DNA of 64,000 nucleotides from Leptasterias polaris. Taxonomy: Eukaryota > Echinodermata > Asteroidea > Forcipulatida > Asteriidae. The notes under the pieces are model-generated. The model was not told where the DNA came from and ran no database searches. It saw nothing but the letters and a program-made list of their open reading frames with translations. Every line of letters begins with the position of its first letter. Within the stretch, counting starts at the first letter, position 1. The DNA lies in NCBI GenBank assembly GCA_037783415.1, contig JAZGTN010000150.1:3782001-3846000 (forward strand). Reading direction: 5' to 3'. A program made the position numbers and the translations under genes. Below are positions 47,301 through 57,692 of the stretch, piece after piece.

Positions 47301-47577
47301 TCTTTTACAACTTGGAATATTTATGCATCAATACAACTCCAATGTTTTACCTAATTCTTTTAAGAGTATGTTCACACTAAATTCTCAATTCCATGCTTAT
47401 CAAACTAGACATGCAAAAGATTTTCATATACCTCGTGTCTACTCATCTAAATCCATGAGTTGTGTTTATTTTCAAGGTCCAAAGTACTGGAACTCCCTCG
47501 GCAATGAAATAAAAATATGTAAGAGTCTTCAGTTGTTCAAGAAAAAACTTAAAATTTATCTTATTGGTAAATACTGA
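44332..47577 (+). CDS. ORF2: LINE ORF2: PHD finger, endonuclease, reverse transcriptase
   Basis: 1081 residues from ATG 44332. Residues 7-57 make a classical PHD finger: C7, C10, C23, C26, H31, C34, C54, C57, with Trp two residues before C54. An AP-like endonuclease spans about 135-360: N143 (HMNIRSL), E172 (SETWL), D282/N284 (GDFNID) and the D348-H349 pair (SDHFP). It nicks target DNA to start target-primed reverse transcription. The reverse transcriptase (about 620-880) has NNYRPIS, QFGFRKKHST, D722 in FLDLSKAFD, GVPQGSLLAPLLF and the catalytic D811-D812 in FADDSNLF. The C-terminal part has the WNSLGNEIK...FKKKLK pattern of CR1/jockey elements. No RNase H is seen. All catalytic residues I could check are present, so the protein may be functional. 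PHD fingers are known in CR1-like elements; here it is fused ahead of the endonuclease. Confidence 0.93.
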   Translation: MSSSFSCLSCKKLLRDNMPKICCSLCQNWFHQSCVRLPTLEFQFSFHDRESWVCYFCYNENLPFHSLESNEFSLISDSYPTLSDDHTHPTFENINFRFNLFETVSDPNNNNQYPHSCDYFTDSTLHSSFDLSDPSKLSFLHMNIRSLPKHFDEMTNYLESLHSNFSVIGLSETWLKQSDMPFNMYSIPGFHLETKSRVDRVGGGVALYISTDLQYVIRHDLSHSKESFESIFIEIKNSNGKNIIIGVVYKSPSASFNEFIYLFQQVHNFVSSENKSCVISGDFNIDLLTSDHNQQSQDFLDINFSHSCLPLINKPTRVTTTSATLIDNIFTNIFPPPNSGILVCDISDHFPILTSFQFSPSTRSLLPNYFRKPSIDNIQHFKNSLKHEDWSSVLSSVEPNDSFKNFMTIFNHLHDIHIPLVRLKHSNNKTRPRSPWISLNLLKSINHKNKLYRKFLRSPSETSRHKFTKYKNLLTTILRFAKRGYYSQQFEKEKGSAKNTWKIINSVLKNNATSHISSLKINNLNAEDPLLIAEHFNDFFVNIGPKLADQIPPCSFHFRDFMADPIPHSIFLNPITELELSSIVLNLPDKNSSGHDSINCPLIKQVIQEISRPLVYIINLSLSTGIVPNTMKIARVMPVHKNGDHHLVNNYRPISILTSFSKILERTVYIRVSQFLEKHNILSDSQFGFRKKHSTTHAILQLIDKIRAGRDQSLHTIGIFLDLSKAFDTIDHSILLSKLSSYGVRGIALEWFRNYLSDRKQFICIDGKKSSYKSLLCGVPQGSLLAPLLFSIYINDFPKSSDKFTFILFADDSNLFYSHRNIDILFETVNLELIHISNWIKANKLSINIKKTNYMLFNHSSSLLPSDIMFDNLPLLRTDCVKFLGVFVDDKLSWNQHINYLCKLIARNIGIINKLKYFFPSTILFDIYSALILPYICYGILAWGKSSACLLKRIMLLQKRALRIINRTDFCAHSDPLFKKHNTLKVSDIYLLQLGIFMHQYNSNVLPNSFKSMFTLNSQFHAYQTRHAKDFHIPRVYSSKSMSCVYFQGPKYWNSLGNEIKICKSLQLFKKKLKIYLIGKY

Positions 47578-47950
47578 GTCCTTAAGTCCTCACTTTTCCT
47601 GGTATTGTTAGATGTAGATTCAATTTGTTACCAAAATTATTTATATTGTCTCCTACTTAATTATTTATTTGAATGCCGCCGCGCGGTGAGCCTTTCCAGC
47701 TATCTGTTGTCCTGTTTGTGTTTGTCTTGTGTCCTTATTGTGTGTTTACGTAATCATTGATGTTACATTACTAGTAGGTTTCCAACTCAGTACTTCCTCA
47801 ACCCAGTTATAAAAATGTCGGGGGTCTCCACCCAACAAGCTTGCTTTTAGGAGACTCCCACCACTTAATCATACATTGTATCTAAAGTAGCGTATGTGTA
47901 TTTTTGTTTAAGCAAACTGATTGAGTGGAAATAAACTGAACTGAACTGAA
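47578..47950 (+). other. LINE 3' UTR and (TGAAC)n tail
   Basis: About 370 bp after the ORF2 stop, ending GAGTGGAAATAAACTGAACTG and three or so TGAAC units. The 3' end is where CR1-group reverse transcriptases recognise the template. Confidence 0.8.
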
Positions 47951-47957
47951 CTATGGA

Positions 47958-48335
47958 AGGATGGGGGTAACTTTATATTTGTAATAAGTGGTTTTGCTGA
48001 GACAGCTGCAGTCTACACTTGCTCCCCCAAGGCATTTGTGTTCAGCCTTTGTCAATTCAAAACTTCCCTCCCGTGTGAAGACCAAATGAATGTGCCGCGA
48101 GTAAATAATCATTTCTAGCACAGTAAGTAAACATCACATGGATCGTATTGTCAAGTCGAGGAGTCCATTCAATCAAAACATTAGTGTTTTAGGTTTGTGA
48201 CTTCCTCGGTGTCAGCTTGACAAAACAGTGAACATCACTCAAAGCGATCACGATCTCCCTATCTTGAGGAGCTGTATGTTCCCTCGAGTGGTTATATATA
48301 AGAGACACCCATTATAATATAGATGAAGAGTCATA
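47958..48335. other. noncoding flank with a segment copied at 48471
   Basis: TTCCCTCGAGTGGTTATATA starts at about 48279 and is followed by AAGAGACACC; a near copy begins at 48471 inside the adjoining MITE. Confidence 0.6.
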
Positions 48336-48956
48336 CACTGCAAAAACTGGAGTGTTAAAATTGGCACCATGGGTGCTGTCACATGTAGATACCGAACAGA
48401 GAATCAAAATTAACATCTTAGGGTGTTCAAATAGAACCAAATATAAATATCTCTGCAGAAATTAGTGTTATTCCCTCGAGTGTTATATAGAAGAGACACA
48501 CAATGGCGTGTTGTGGCCGAGCGGATAAGAGCACCAGACTCAAGCTCTGGTGTTTCTGCTCAGCAGAGTGTGGGTTCAAGTCCCGGTCGTGACACTTGTT
48601 TCCTTAGGCTAGACACTTAACCAGTGCACTTATCGTTAAGAGAAGGGGTTCGCCCCGGTGTTCCTGGTTTGATCGGCAGCATATTGCGCCACAGCACCTT
48701 GTAAACCATTACATGGTTGCTATGCAAAGGAATAGTCTCAAACTTCAAAAAGTAGCTCCACATATAATACCTTGCAGGAAAATACTGACTGTTGAAGCAC
48801 CTTGAGCGTCACTGAGTGACGGATATGAGCGCTATATAAGAAGCCACTATTATTACTATTATTATCTTAACACCCTATATGGTGAAATTTGTAATTTTTT
48901 ATCTTATTGTTTTGTAAGTCAACAACCACAATTGGAACACCCCAGTTTTTGCGATG
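48336..48956. mobile_element. CACTGCAAAA MITE (family A), copy 5, split
   Basis: The left part, 48336-48470, starts CACTGCAAAAACTGG after TA. The right part, about 48868-48956, ends GTTTTTGCGATG before TA. The two parts add up to about 224 bp, the normal length of the family, so 397 bp were inserted without loss. Confidence 0.8.
48505..48866 (+). mobile_element. tRNA-Leu-derived SINE inside a MITE
   Basis: Head with A-box GTGGCCGAGCGG, an anticodon loop with CAA in GACTCAAGCTC, a long variable arm and B-box GGGTTCAAGTCCC. The body differs from the 7373 copy in the middle, then TATGAGCGCTATATAAGAAG and a (TTA)n-like tail close it. A 34-bp piece resembling 48279-48309 precedes the head. This is not a functional tRNA gene. 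Confidence 0.8.
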
Positions 48957-49148
48957 TATATTGTTTTTTTGTCAACGTAATGCTGATAGGAAAAATCGTA
49001 AAGAAGGACACCAACAAAGTCACATCTGAAAGTTTCAGCTGAATACAGTGTCTACTTGCTGAGAAAAAAAGAAGAAAAGGTCACGATATTTTGATAAGAA
49101 CGTCGAATCCATCCACTATAGAGGTGATAGTGGGTACCTACCGCATCC
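48957..49148. other. short noncoding spacer
   Basis: Nothing recognised. Confidence 0.5.
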
Positions 49149-49356
49149 CTGGGGCCCAATTTCATGGCTCTGCTTAAGCACAAAATTTGCTTAAGCACCA
49201 AAAAACCTTGCTTAGTAAAACCAGATTACCGGCCAATACTCCACTCGATTGTTATGCTAACTAAACAACAGCTAAATACAAGTCACGAGCAATGTACATC
49301 GCATGGAGTTTTGGCCAATAACACGAGTATAATAAGCAAGCTTTTTTGGCCCCTGG
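49149..49356. mobile_element. MITE with GGGGCCCAATTTCATGGCTC end
   Basis: The left end GGGGCCCAATTTCATGG is followed by GCTTAAGCAC/TTTGCTTAAGCAC repeats. The right end TTTTTTGGCCCC is a degraded complement. The interior TACCGGCCAATA...TTGTTATGCTAA fits a family I have seen as common in echinoderm DNA (recollection). Confidence 0.6.
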
Positions 49357-50403
49357 GCGCAGCATTCGCGAGCGGACACTACCCCCTCTGAAATCTGATA
49401 CCTGATTCATGCATGAATCGTTTCTCATACTCGAATGTTTTGGGGTGAAAATTTATCCAAAACATAGGGAATCCTTTCTCAAATTAATGTGTACTATCAA
49501 CAGCTGATGTGCTTCTGACCAAGTCAGTTTTTATGTCTATGATTTTTTGGGGGACATGAGACTGATAGTGCACACCAGAGGTGAAGAAAACCACAAACTT
49601 GTAATTGTTGACAATCGGAAAGCGCACCTGGGTAAACCTAATTGGAAATTTCTGCCGGAAAAGTACATTTCACGCCTCGTCGATGGCCTTCGTTGTTCCC
49701 GGTTTTACATATGACTGGGACGGCCTGGTTGACTGCTCGCCAAATAAACCAGACTTGTAACATAGGAGAAAAAAAAGGCTAAACAAAGTTGGATAAAAGG
49801 GGCCGATAACCGGAACCGGAGACTTGTTACAGTTGCGATCGGTATAAAACGTATGCCACACAACATAATGCGACAGCAAAAACGCTTATTAAAACTGTTA
49901 ACACATCACATCAATGGTCTTTGCTGATGGAGAAACTTATCAGGAGCTTGGATTTGATACCGTTTGGGATGCCATAGCCAGGTCAGTTATGACCCATGCG
50001 GTTATTATAACATTACTATCCGTCATGATGATCGAAGGCTGAAAGATGAACAACTATTTAATATAAATTTCCATATTTTAATTGATTTGTTTCTATCCCA
50101 CGGACTGAGAGCTGTTATGTTCAGACGTGGCCTTGTATGCATGAACGATGAATCTGTAACTAAATTACTGGCCACTAATGAAAAAGGGGGGTGGGGGAAA
50201 CAAACCAATCGATATTAATTAGAATTCCGCTTCCTTGTAATGTACTTTCATTAGTTCCGTTTACTTAAAGATCAACATGTAACTAAATCAACTCGAAGAA
50301 TTTTTGCTCATTATTAGCAGCTGGATGGAACAACACTCGAAATACTCCCGGGTTGGAATTGCAAGGATTCCGGTACCCATGGGGCCTGAGCCATATGTAT
50401 CAG
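49357..50403. other. noncoding DNA; old family-D-like piece at 49400-49550
   Basis: GAATCGTTTCTCATAC...TACTATCAACAGCTG...GACCAAGTCAGTTTTTATG resembles the right half of family D but is strongly diverged. Nothing else supported; the 84-codon frame 49964-50218 has no domain. Confidence 0.4.
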
Positions 50404-50480
50404 TGTGACCCAGAATCTGTGTCAAACTGACCCGGAATCTGTGTCAAACTGACCCGGAATCTGTGTCAAACTGACGCACA
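50404..50480. repeat. tandem repeat, 22-bp unit, 3-4 copies
   Basis: CTGACCCGGAATCTGTGTCAAA repeats three times, the first with ACCCAGAATCTG, and a diverged fourth (GACGCACAATCCGAGTCAAAA) follows. Confidence 0.9.
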
Positions 50481-52735
50481 ATCCGAGTCAAAATCCGCAT
50501 TTTCCCACTAGTTTCCGGTTCAGCCTGACTCATAACGGGTCAGCAGGGATCCGGATCAATTCTTACCCGAGTTATTTTTAGATTGAAGTCTCGTAGGAAA
50601 ATTCAAAAGTGCTTTTCGTTTATTTTGATCTAGTATGTCCTCATTTCGGAATGGGGTAAAATTATAAAGCCTTACCAGAGATAAACTTTTGCTTTTGTAA
50701 GTGACTTCAAGTTTAATGTTTCAACCCGCCACGATTGTTAGCGAGGCATGTCATAATATGCAATGTTTACGTTCTCTCCGTGGATCGGTTGGTGGCGCTT
50801 TCCATCATGGCCGCCTCATGAAATAATGACTTCTTCTGCAAAGTTCTGGTTGCGGAAGTTTTCGCCCCAAAATGTCTCCGAATCATCAATGGATGAATCA
50901 CATTGAACACATCCACTTTGTATTCAGGTGCTTAGGTAGAGATTCTGCCGATCAATGATTATTGGTAAGTTAATGGTGTGACTGATTCTCTACCGCGCGA
51001 CGCCGGCCTCGCTTCTAAGTGTGCCTGGCGTATTATGTAAGATGATAATATATTTCGGGCACGCTTATAGTATGGCATCTCCCCCCCCCCCCCCCCCCCT
51101 CAAGCCTTGCTTATTAACAGCGGTGGGTAGTCGAATCGGGTGTTTCAACGAACGTCGTTATAGTCGCAACATTTCAGCATTTTACTGAAACCTGAATAGA
51201 TTATCTTCTTCTGCATGGTATGAAAAAATTCCCTGGTACTTTATGTCTTCATATAATTCCTAAGAGGTTGATGCAATTTTGATATCTGATATCTTCAAAA
51301 ATATGTAAACTGTTATTCATTCCACGAATTGCTCTCGGTGGTGGCCCTCAAGGGGTACCAACGTGACGGTTAATGTCGCACTTCAAGTCTTCGTCCTCGA
51401 TTCGCAAATTATGACGTCAACTTGAAGGCTCTATAATGCCCCCAAGTGACAAGTTGACGTCAAGTTGACGGGCCCTTGATCTGATCGCAAATTTCATGGT
51501 AAAATTCATCTTAGTGCAAAAGGTGCACATTTTGACATCATTATTGAGGTCAATTGCTATGACTTTGACCCCGAAGTCGCATATATCGACGTCAATAGTT
51601 GCAACTTTCGTCCACAGAAAAAAAAGAAAAAAATCAAAGGCGTGAACAATATTTAAACTTACGCTTGAGTATTGTAGCTGGTCTAAATCAAAGACCTGCC
51701 AAGGGCAGATAATATTGCAAATTGTTAAGGATTCGGGTTTTATACACGTAGGCGTTTTTAACGCCAATATTCACACGACTTGTGACAAAAGTAGTCAAAT
51801 TTAACGTCAGTTTCTTTATATACCTTTGACAACATTTTAAACCGCAATATTTGTACAAAACATCATGCCCAGATGAGCAAAATCCACATGATTGCATGTC
51901 GTTAATGTTGTACACCTTCTCGATATAATATCTAACCGACACCACGATCCCAACTTTAAAACTTGCCAATTCTAATCAGGCCAGCACGACAAGGCAACGA
52001 TTTTCACCCCTGGCCTTTTCTCAGTTTAACCACATTGCACCAAACAGCGCATCATCATCATCTGCTGACCTCATAAACTCCGCATCTGCTCCCCTCCGTC
52101 ACTATCCTGTCTCACGGGCGAGCCCCACACCGTATAGAAACATAAAGTTGACTGAGTGTTCGTTATGGACATATCAAACAAAGACAAACTTTACACGTCC
52201 AAGCGTCTTGGACGTGTCGTGGATGCCCCCCTGCTGGCGTGCTTGCTAACGTCTTGGGAGCATTAAGGTGTTGTGCCGGCCAAAGGTTCAAATGTGGGGA
52301 GGCTGAAGCGTAAAAGAAGGGCATTCCGAGGTTCAACGTGCCCTTGGGATCGAGTTTATGACAGAGCTGCCAATGGATCCTCTTGAAAAATGTGCGAGTG
52401 TAATCCGTATGTCCCTATGGGGTTTCTGAAATGCACGGTCATAATTTTTCCTCAAATGGCGAGTACATGGTGACGGGCAAACAATAATTACTAACGGCAA
52501 GTTATCACCATGAGTATACAGGATATAAATCTGACACCTATTTTCAGACTCTTTATTGGCAGGAACAATTAAATCGGTCCTATTTATAACGCATTTAGTG
52601 TACGATACAACACTCAAACGGACCTTAAAATGACCTTTGTGAACGTTCTAGTTTGTGACCAAAACAAAGTTTGAGGAGCCCGTTTTGAACTTGTGCCTCT
52701 CTAAATTACTGTTTCTAGAACTTGCATTGGCGAGT
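50481..52735. other. noncoding DNA with C19 at 51081
   Basis: C19 at 51081-51099. The minus frames at 51417-51767 (116 codons) and 51688-51969 (93 codons) overlap each other, have no recognised domain and include repeated GACGTCAA words, so I leave them uncalled. Confidence 0.4.
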
Positions 52736-52759
52736 ATCAAGTAGAACCAAGTGCTAGTA

Positions 52760-53110
52760 TGGTCGAGTAGTACTCGAGTACGAGTACTTGTGCCATCGAG
52801 TACGAGTACATTAGTGTCCGAGTAACGAGTATTCTGATATCCGAGAACCGTATCAAACAGCCGAGAACTGAGTCCAACAGCCGAGTACCGAGTCTAACAG
52901 CCGAGTACCGAGTCCGACAGCCGAGTACCGAGTATAACAGCCGAGTACCGAGTCTAACCATGGAGGAAGTCTTCCTCCATGGTCTAACAGCCAAATACCG
53001 AGTCCGACAGCCGAGTACCGAGTCCGACAGACGAGTACCCCGAGTCCGACAGCCAAGTACCGAGTCCAACAGCCGAGTGCTTTGATTTCTGAGTACCAAG
53101 TCTTAAATCT
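52760..53110. repeat. CCGAGTACCGAGTC minisatellite (20-bp unit)
   Basis: About ten units of CCGAGTACCGAGTCYRACAG at 52850-53080, bordered by palindromic GTACTCGAGTACGAGTAC sequence at 52766-52800. A 23-nt palindrome interrupts it at 52959-52981. Minus frames (52737-53099, 52853-53056) repeat LGCRTR-like peptides only because of the array. Confidence 0.9.
52959..52981. repeat. perfect 23-nt palindrome between GTCTAAC duplications
   Basis: CATGGAGGAAG-T-CTTCCTCCATG has 11-bp arms and a one-base centre. GTCTAAC stands on both sides (52952-52958 and 52982-52988). Removing the 23 nt and one duplicate restores the array. Confidence 0.85.
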
Positions 53111-54355
53111 CTGAGTACGAGTGTTAGGCCTAGTACTTTATTAAAAATACCGCAAAACTAGCGGTGAGATTAGTATCGACGTTTCGACTAATGTGTCCTG
53201 TGTGTCTTCAAATCGTACCTCAAAATGCAACCTTGCTTTCTGAACATATACATTTATATTTATCTGTTGTTTCTCCAGGTAAAGACGCATGCATTACATC
53301 ACTGATGTTCTGTAATGAACACGAAGTGGATAGCTATACATTGACATTCCAACTCGCAGCTTAAATCCAGCGGTCTGTTTGTGGTGAGTACATGATGACA
53401 TTTTAATCGAACTAAACTTGTGAACTGTAGTGCGATGTCCGAAACAACAGCTTCTTAGAATCAGCTTAATTGACTTGAACTTTACACGCTGTAGTGTGCT
53501 TTTCTGATTATAAATCAACATGTAATGTTTTGTGTGCTGGCATACTTTTCCTTTTAAGGGGAACTTATTGATATTATTTTTTTTCTCAGTTTTGAAATCC
53601 TTAGAGTAATTTTTTTGTGTTTCCTTCTGAGGGCTCCATTTCTAAAAATAGTTAACGGCTATAGAGGTTAAATATCATATTTCAGCAAAAGGAAAAATTT
53701 CTAAACTATGCCTGTAATTTCTTTAAGGATTTTTGAAAATGCCATGGCACTTATTGTATTAATGGAGGAAGGGTAGGTTTGTAAGCAAAACTGAAACTAC
53801 CAGTCTACTCTCTTCATAACACACACTACTACGATCTTTGCGAATATTGTCCGTAGTTTTTCTCCTTGTGCTTTTCAAGCGCGAACAACCATTCTAGAAA
53901 AGGTACAAATACAATGCTCTTCATTGCTGTACCTGACTTCGTGTCTGGGGATGTTGATGTTTTTATTTTTGTTTTCTTTTAATATTCTAACTCAAATTGA
54001 TATGCCCTTACATTCTACTCACACACGGATATTCTTTACGTCACAGTATTTATGATGCTTTTACAAAATTAATACCGGGAAAATGTTCTGTTCAGTTTGA
54101 CATTTTAACAATGACAGGGCAACCAGCATGATGGATCTTACGACAATATCTCATTCGTCAAAAATCCCTATAAAGCTGTGGAACTCCAATGCAGTACCAC
54201 ATCTCTCTTGTATACACACTATAGACCTGCTCAGCTTTCTCCACGTACCATAGAAACACATATTGTTGTAGTACTTAGTATTGTTCATTCTTCTACGCGT
54301 ACATAACTCATATCTGCACTCATTTGAACCCAAACATGGGCATGTGATCACTTCA
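53111..54355. other. noncoding DNA, nothing recognised
   Basis: AT-rich. Frames of 66-75 codons lack domains and splice context. Confidence 0.45.
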
Positions 54356-54990
54356 GGTCATAGTACATGTACTCGTATATACCACATTGAGTACTCGTAA
54401 TCTGTACTGAAACTCAACACTCACAATCGTAAGATGCACTCATTAGTTTTACTCTCTGCATTTTCTCGTTGCTCATTGCTCGTTTCTTGTGCTCAGTTGT
54501 CGTACCCATTACTTGTACAAATTACTCATTTCGTATACTTTATTCATAGTCGTGCTTGATTCTGTGACCTCTGTTTACATTCAAACCGCCCTCTGTTGAC
54601 AAGTCTGTTGTCCAAGTCATGTTCCGCTGGGCAAAAAGACGCGTAGTCATGGTAAGATTGAGTGTACTATCTAGCTGGCTGTCAAGAACACAAAGGTTTT
54701 GCCCGCGCGCATCATGTTATGATTTTCAAATGACGTCAGAGGTCACATCGTCTCAAACTAATACAAGAACCAGAAATCAACCAAACTCTAGCTTGTTGTA
54801 CTTGAACACTGGGGCCTACAAACTCGTACTCATTGTAATTTAGTGCTCGTACTCATAATCATTTTAAACCAGATAGCATTCATGCAAAGCCACTCGTACT
54901 CGAGTACAACTATAGGTTTCAGTACTCGTTTAAATATGTTCCTATAGGAAAATAGCCTATACTCGTACTAAGTATTGGCGTAATCCTTGA
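54356..54990. repeat. ACTCGTACTC-rich degenerate array
   Basis: Repeated ACTCGTA / TACTCGTACTCG words at 54365-54560 and 54825-54990, the complement of the GAGTACGAG words at 52766-53110. A family-B MITE (54562-54752) interrupts it. Confidence 0.65.
54562..54752 (-). mobile_element. family-B MITE, copy 3
   Basis: Opposite orientation to copies 1 and 2. Ends TGTGACCTCTG and CAGAGGTCACATCGTC; the interior has TTGTCCAAGTCATGTTCCG and GACAAGTCTGTTG. One terminus has lost a few bases (TTCTGTGACC instead of GACGATGTGACC). Confidence 0.85.
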
Positions 54991-55703
54991 TTGTAGAATC
55001 CTGGTTGTAGAATACTTAGCTCCCAAGAGCCTGACACTTTAACTCATAATCAAATATTTATACCCCGGGTGGAGTGCAGAATAGTACACACATACCAAGC
55101 TTCGCACTCTCGTACGAGTGTCTCGAAGACCGCACATTTAGGCGCAAGACCGTCAACAACCGTTATTGCGCGTTACTGTCTATAAATCAGGTTTGCAGTA
55201 AGGCCATGTTTGAAATTATCTCTCTTATGAGTTTCGATGGGTCTGAAGAAATACAAAGGGTTATTTAACAACTCAAACTGTTGATCAGTAAACTCTGGTC
55301 GTCTTCATGAAAACACAAGTTTGACATCCAGGCAGCAAGCTGCATGTGTGGGAGTACATCCGCTCGATGAAGCGCTAAAGCGGGAAACTGCTTGTGCTTC
55401 CAATAAGCGACAATTAAGGACTCACCCCCGGCTTGAGATTAGTGAAGTCTCCATCAAGAAAACGGCGCGTAAAATGTTGTAAAAAATGAAAGCGAGAGAG
55501 ATTGGACGCGAAGGGACGTGAACGGGAAAAATGCGATGCAATCTGAGCAACTAATTGGAAAGTTGTACTTAAAAGCAACTGGCCCGGGAAAACCTCCATA
55601 ATTAACTAGATAACTAGAAACATGAAGTGTGTGAATGGAAAACTGATGATGCAGTCAGACAGGCGAGTGCAGTCATTGTAAATACCGATACTAACTGTAT
55701 TAC
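54991..55703. other. noncoding DNA, nothing recognised
   Basis: Frames at 55074-55268 (+) and 55414-55599 (-) have no domain. Confidence 0.45.
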
Positions 55704-56045
55704 TTAAGTGGGGAGTATATACCTTTGGTAGGCCTAGTTACTCCAAAAATGAATGTTGATAATGAATAACATTTTGAGAAACAATTCCTTTCAAAAGAAT
55801 GTGGAGTTAGAGAGAAGGATTCAAAAACAACTTAATTTGAGAAACGTCTCTGCATGAAACGTTTCTCAGATTGTGTATTCCAATAAGAATTATTCTTCCT
55901 GCCTGGACATAACCCCTACAGATTTTCGGCAATATCTCAAAAACGCTACCAAATGAAAACAAACATTTTCAGGTTAGTTTTTTTGTATAAATCTACATTT
56001 ACAGGAGTTTCACAAACCAAAGGTAGGCCTATAATTTGCCTTTAA
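55704..56045. mobile_element. TTAA-flanked MITE (family G)
   Basis: TTAA at 55704-55707 and 56042-56045. Imperfect inverted ends carry CTTTGGTAGGCCTA at the left and CCAAAGGTAGGCCTATA at the right. The interior contains TTTGAGAAACGTCTC and GAAACGTTTCTCAGAT. Confidence 0.5.
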
Positions 56046-56192
56046 GCATCATGCGTTTTCATTAACATATGGTTCGGGGTTATCTGAGCAGGCGACAGTC
56101 ACTGTAGCAACGAGCGTTGCAAAGACTAGATTATGACCACGGTTCTACTTGATGTTATACAGTGGGCGTAAAATTGATGTTCCTTAAATTAA

Positions 56193-56536
56193 TGGGACAC
56201 ATTGCCTTCGGATTGGGCGCTTTTCGGCCTTAACAAGTGTTTGTTATGAAATGAATCAGTTTGAATGATTTCTTTATAAGTAGAGTACAATAATCCACAT
56301 AAATATACCTCGAAATGGTGTGGTTTCCTTATACGTGTACGTTAATTTTTGTAGAATCAAAACTTTTCCACAAAATGACAGACCGAGTTAGCTCATGAAG
56401 TAAAAGAAAAACCAAGCAATTTCGAGATATATTAGATCATGATATTCTACTTTTAATTTATCTTTCCAACCATATTTGTTTCATAACAAACGCTTGTATA
56501 GCCCAAAAGCGCCCAATCGGAAGGCAACGTGTCCAT
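56193..56536. mobile_element. palindromic TTAA element (family C), copy 2
   Basis: TTAA at 56189-56192, then TGGGACACATTGCCTTCGG; the right end GGAAGGCAACGTGTCCAT is followed by TTAT instead of TTAA. More diverged than copy 3 but with the same order of arms and centre. Confidence 0.75.
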
Positions 56537-57318
56537 TTATTTACTCTTTCGTCTCCGCCAAGCTCAGCACAGTGTCTTACCACAGAGAAAGCGGGTCCCT
56601 TCTCTATGTCTAATACCTTGTCAATTCAGCGTATTTGCTGAAATCTCTCTAGGCCATATTATGTGGTTTGTCTGCCACGGATGTGCAATGGGACAGAGGC
56701 TGACGTGGGCCAACAAACCCTGACAATTTGGCGGAGTTGACTATAATTGCGATTCTCCGATCACGGCATTTCCTGTCCACGAGCAGCCGGACTTTTATTA
56801 CGTCACACCAGGTAAAAGTATACCTCTCATTTACCCGAGTCTCTCTTTATTAAATTGGGTGACTGCACTTGTTTCCAACTCTTAACCGAAGCCTCGCATA
56901 AATAACAGTCAGGATTCCCCATGAAAGACTTTCTTCAGAATGACTCATGAAATTAGGTTTTTTAATTTTTTGGTTGAAAAAAAAATGCTCCCGATGTCTA
57001 TGCCGAATGTATTAGAGTTGGCATTCTCTGCTGGTAGCAGACGATAGCCATCTTGCCGCCGGTTAAAAATAACATCCATTTCATTATTAAGTCACTTGCC
57101 CAAACTGTCCCTGGATGACTTCATTTCGACAGAGCCTTCCTCTTGTCATTTTTCGTGTAGATGAATTCGAAGATTTGTTGTCTCCGGGATTGGCCAAGTG
57201 CACCTGCGGAGAGCTCGGGGGTCACTCCGCCGGAGAAAAGGGGCATCAGGCAGACGCTGTCTTTGGGGTGCGACTCGCTTCTCCATTAAATAGTTTTGCA
57301 AATTTTTATAAGGCATGG
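56537..57318. other. noncoding DNA, nothing recognised
   Basis: CpG-containing stretch near 57180-57270 without promoter or exon signals. Nothing else. Confidence 0.45.
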
Positions 57319-57692
57319 TAAACTTTCGGGTAATTATCAAAGACCAGTATCCTCACTTGGTGCATCCCAACATATGCATAATATAACAAACCTGTGAAAA
57401 TTTGGGCTCAATTGGTCATCGAAGTTGCAAGAAAATAGTGAAAGAAAAACCAACCTTGTTGCACAGAATATTGTGTGCTTTTAGATGCCTGAGAAAAGCT
57501 TACTGTATGAAGCCTTTCTCAGATTCAATTTTGTGTGTGAAAAAAAAACTGTTTCTATAAAACTACATTACTTCAAAGGCAGTCCCTTTTCAACAATGTT
57601 TTATAATATCAACAGCTCTCCAGTGCTCTTTACCAAGTAAGTTTTTATGATCATTAGTGTTTTGAGTTACTACCAAAAGACTCTCCCTTTAA
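57319..57692. mobile_element. TTAA MITE (family D), copy 3
   Basis: The interior matches family D (AAAGACCAGTATCCTCACTT, AAATTTGGGCTCAATTGGTC, TATCAACAGCTCTCC). The right end is ...AAAGACTCTCCCT plus TTAA at 57689-57692. The left end is eroded and lacks TTAA. Confidence 0.75.

Larger units (their letters stand above)
42980..47949 (+). mobile_element. full-length CR1-group LINE, apparently intact
   Basis: About 4.97 kb with two intact ORFs, a 3' UTR and a (TGAAC)n tail after AAATAAAC near 47930-47950. ACTATGGA occurs at 42972-42979 and 47950-47957 and is a candidate 8-bp target duplication; its first two bases also fit the tail, so the certain part is TATGGA. No frameshift or stop breaks either ORF. 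The 5' end rests only on the duplication. The clade is judged from the ORF2 motif style, the PHD finger and the short tandem tail; a tree is needed for a firm clade. Confidence 0.8.

Noticed and set aside
51417..51969. Two overlapping minus frames (116 and 93 codons) as genes
   Set aside because: They overlap in different frames, contain repeated GACGTCAA-derived sequence and have no domain.
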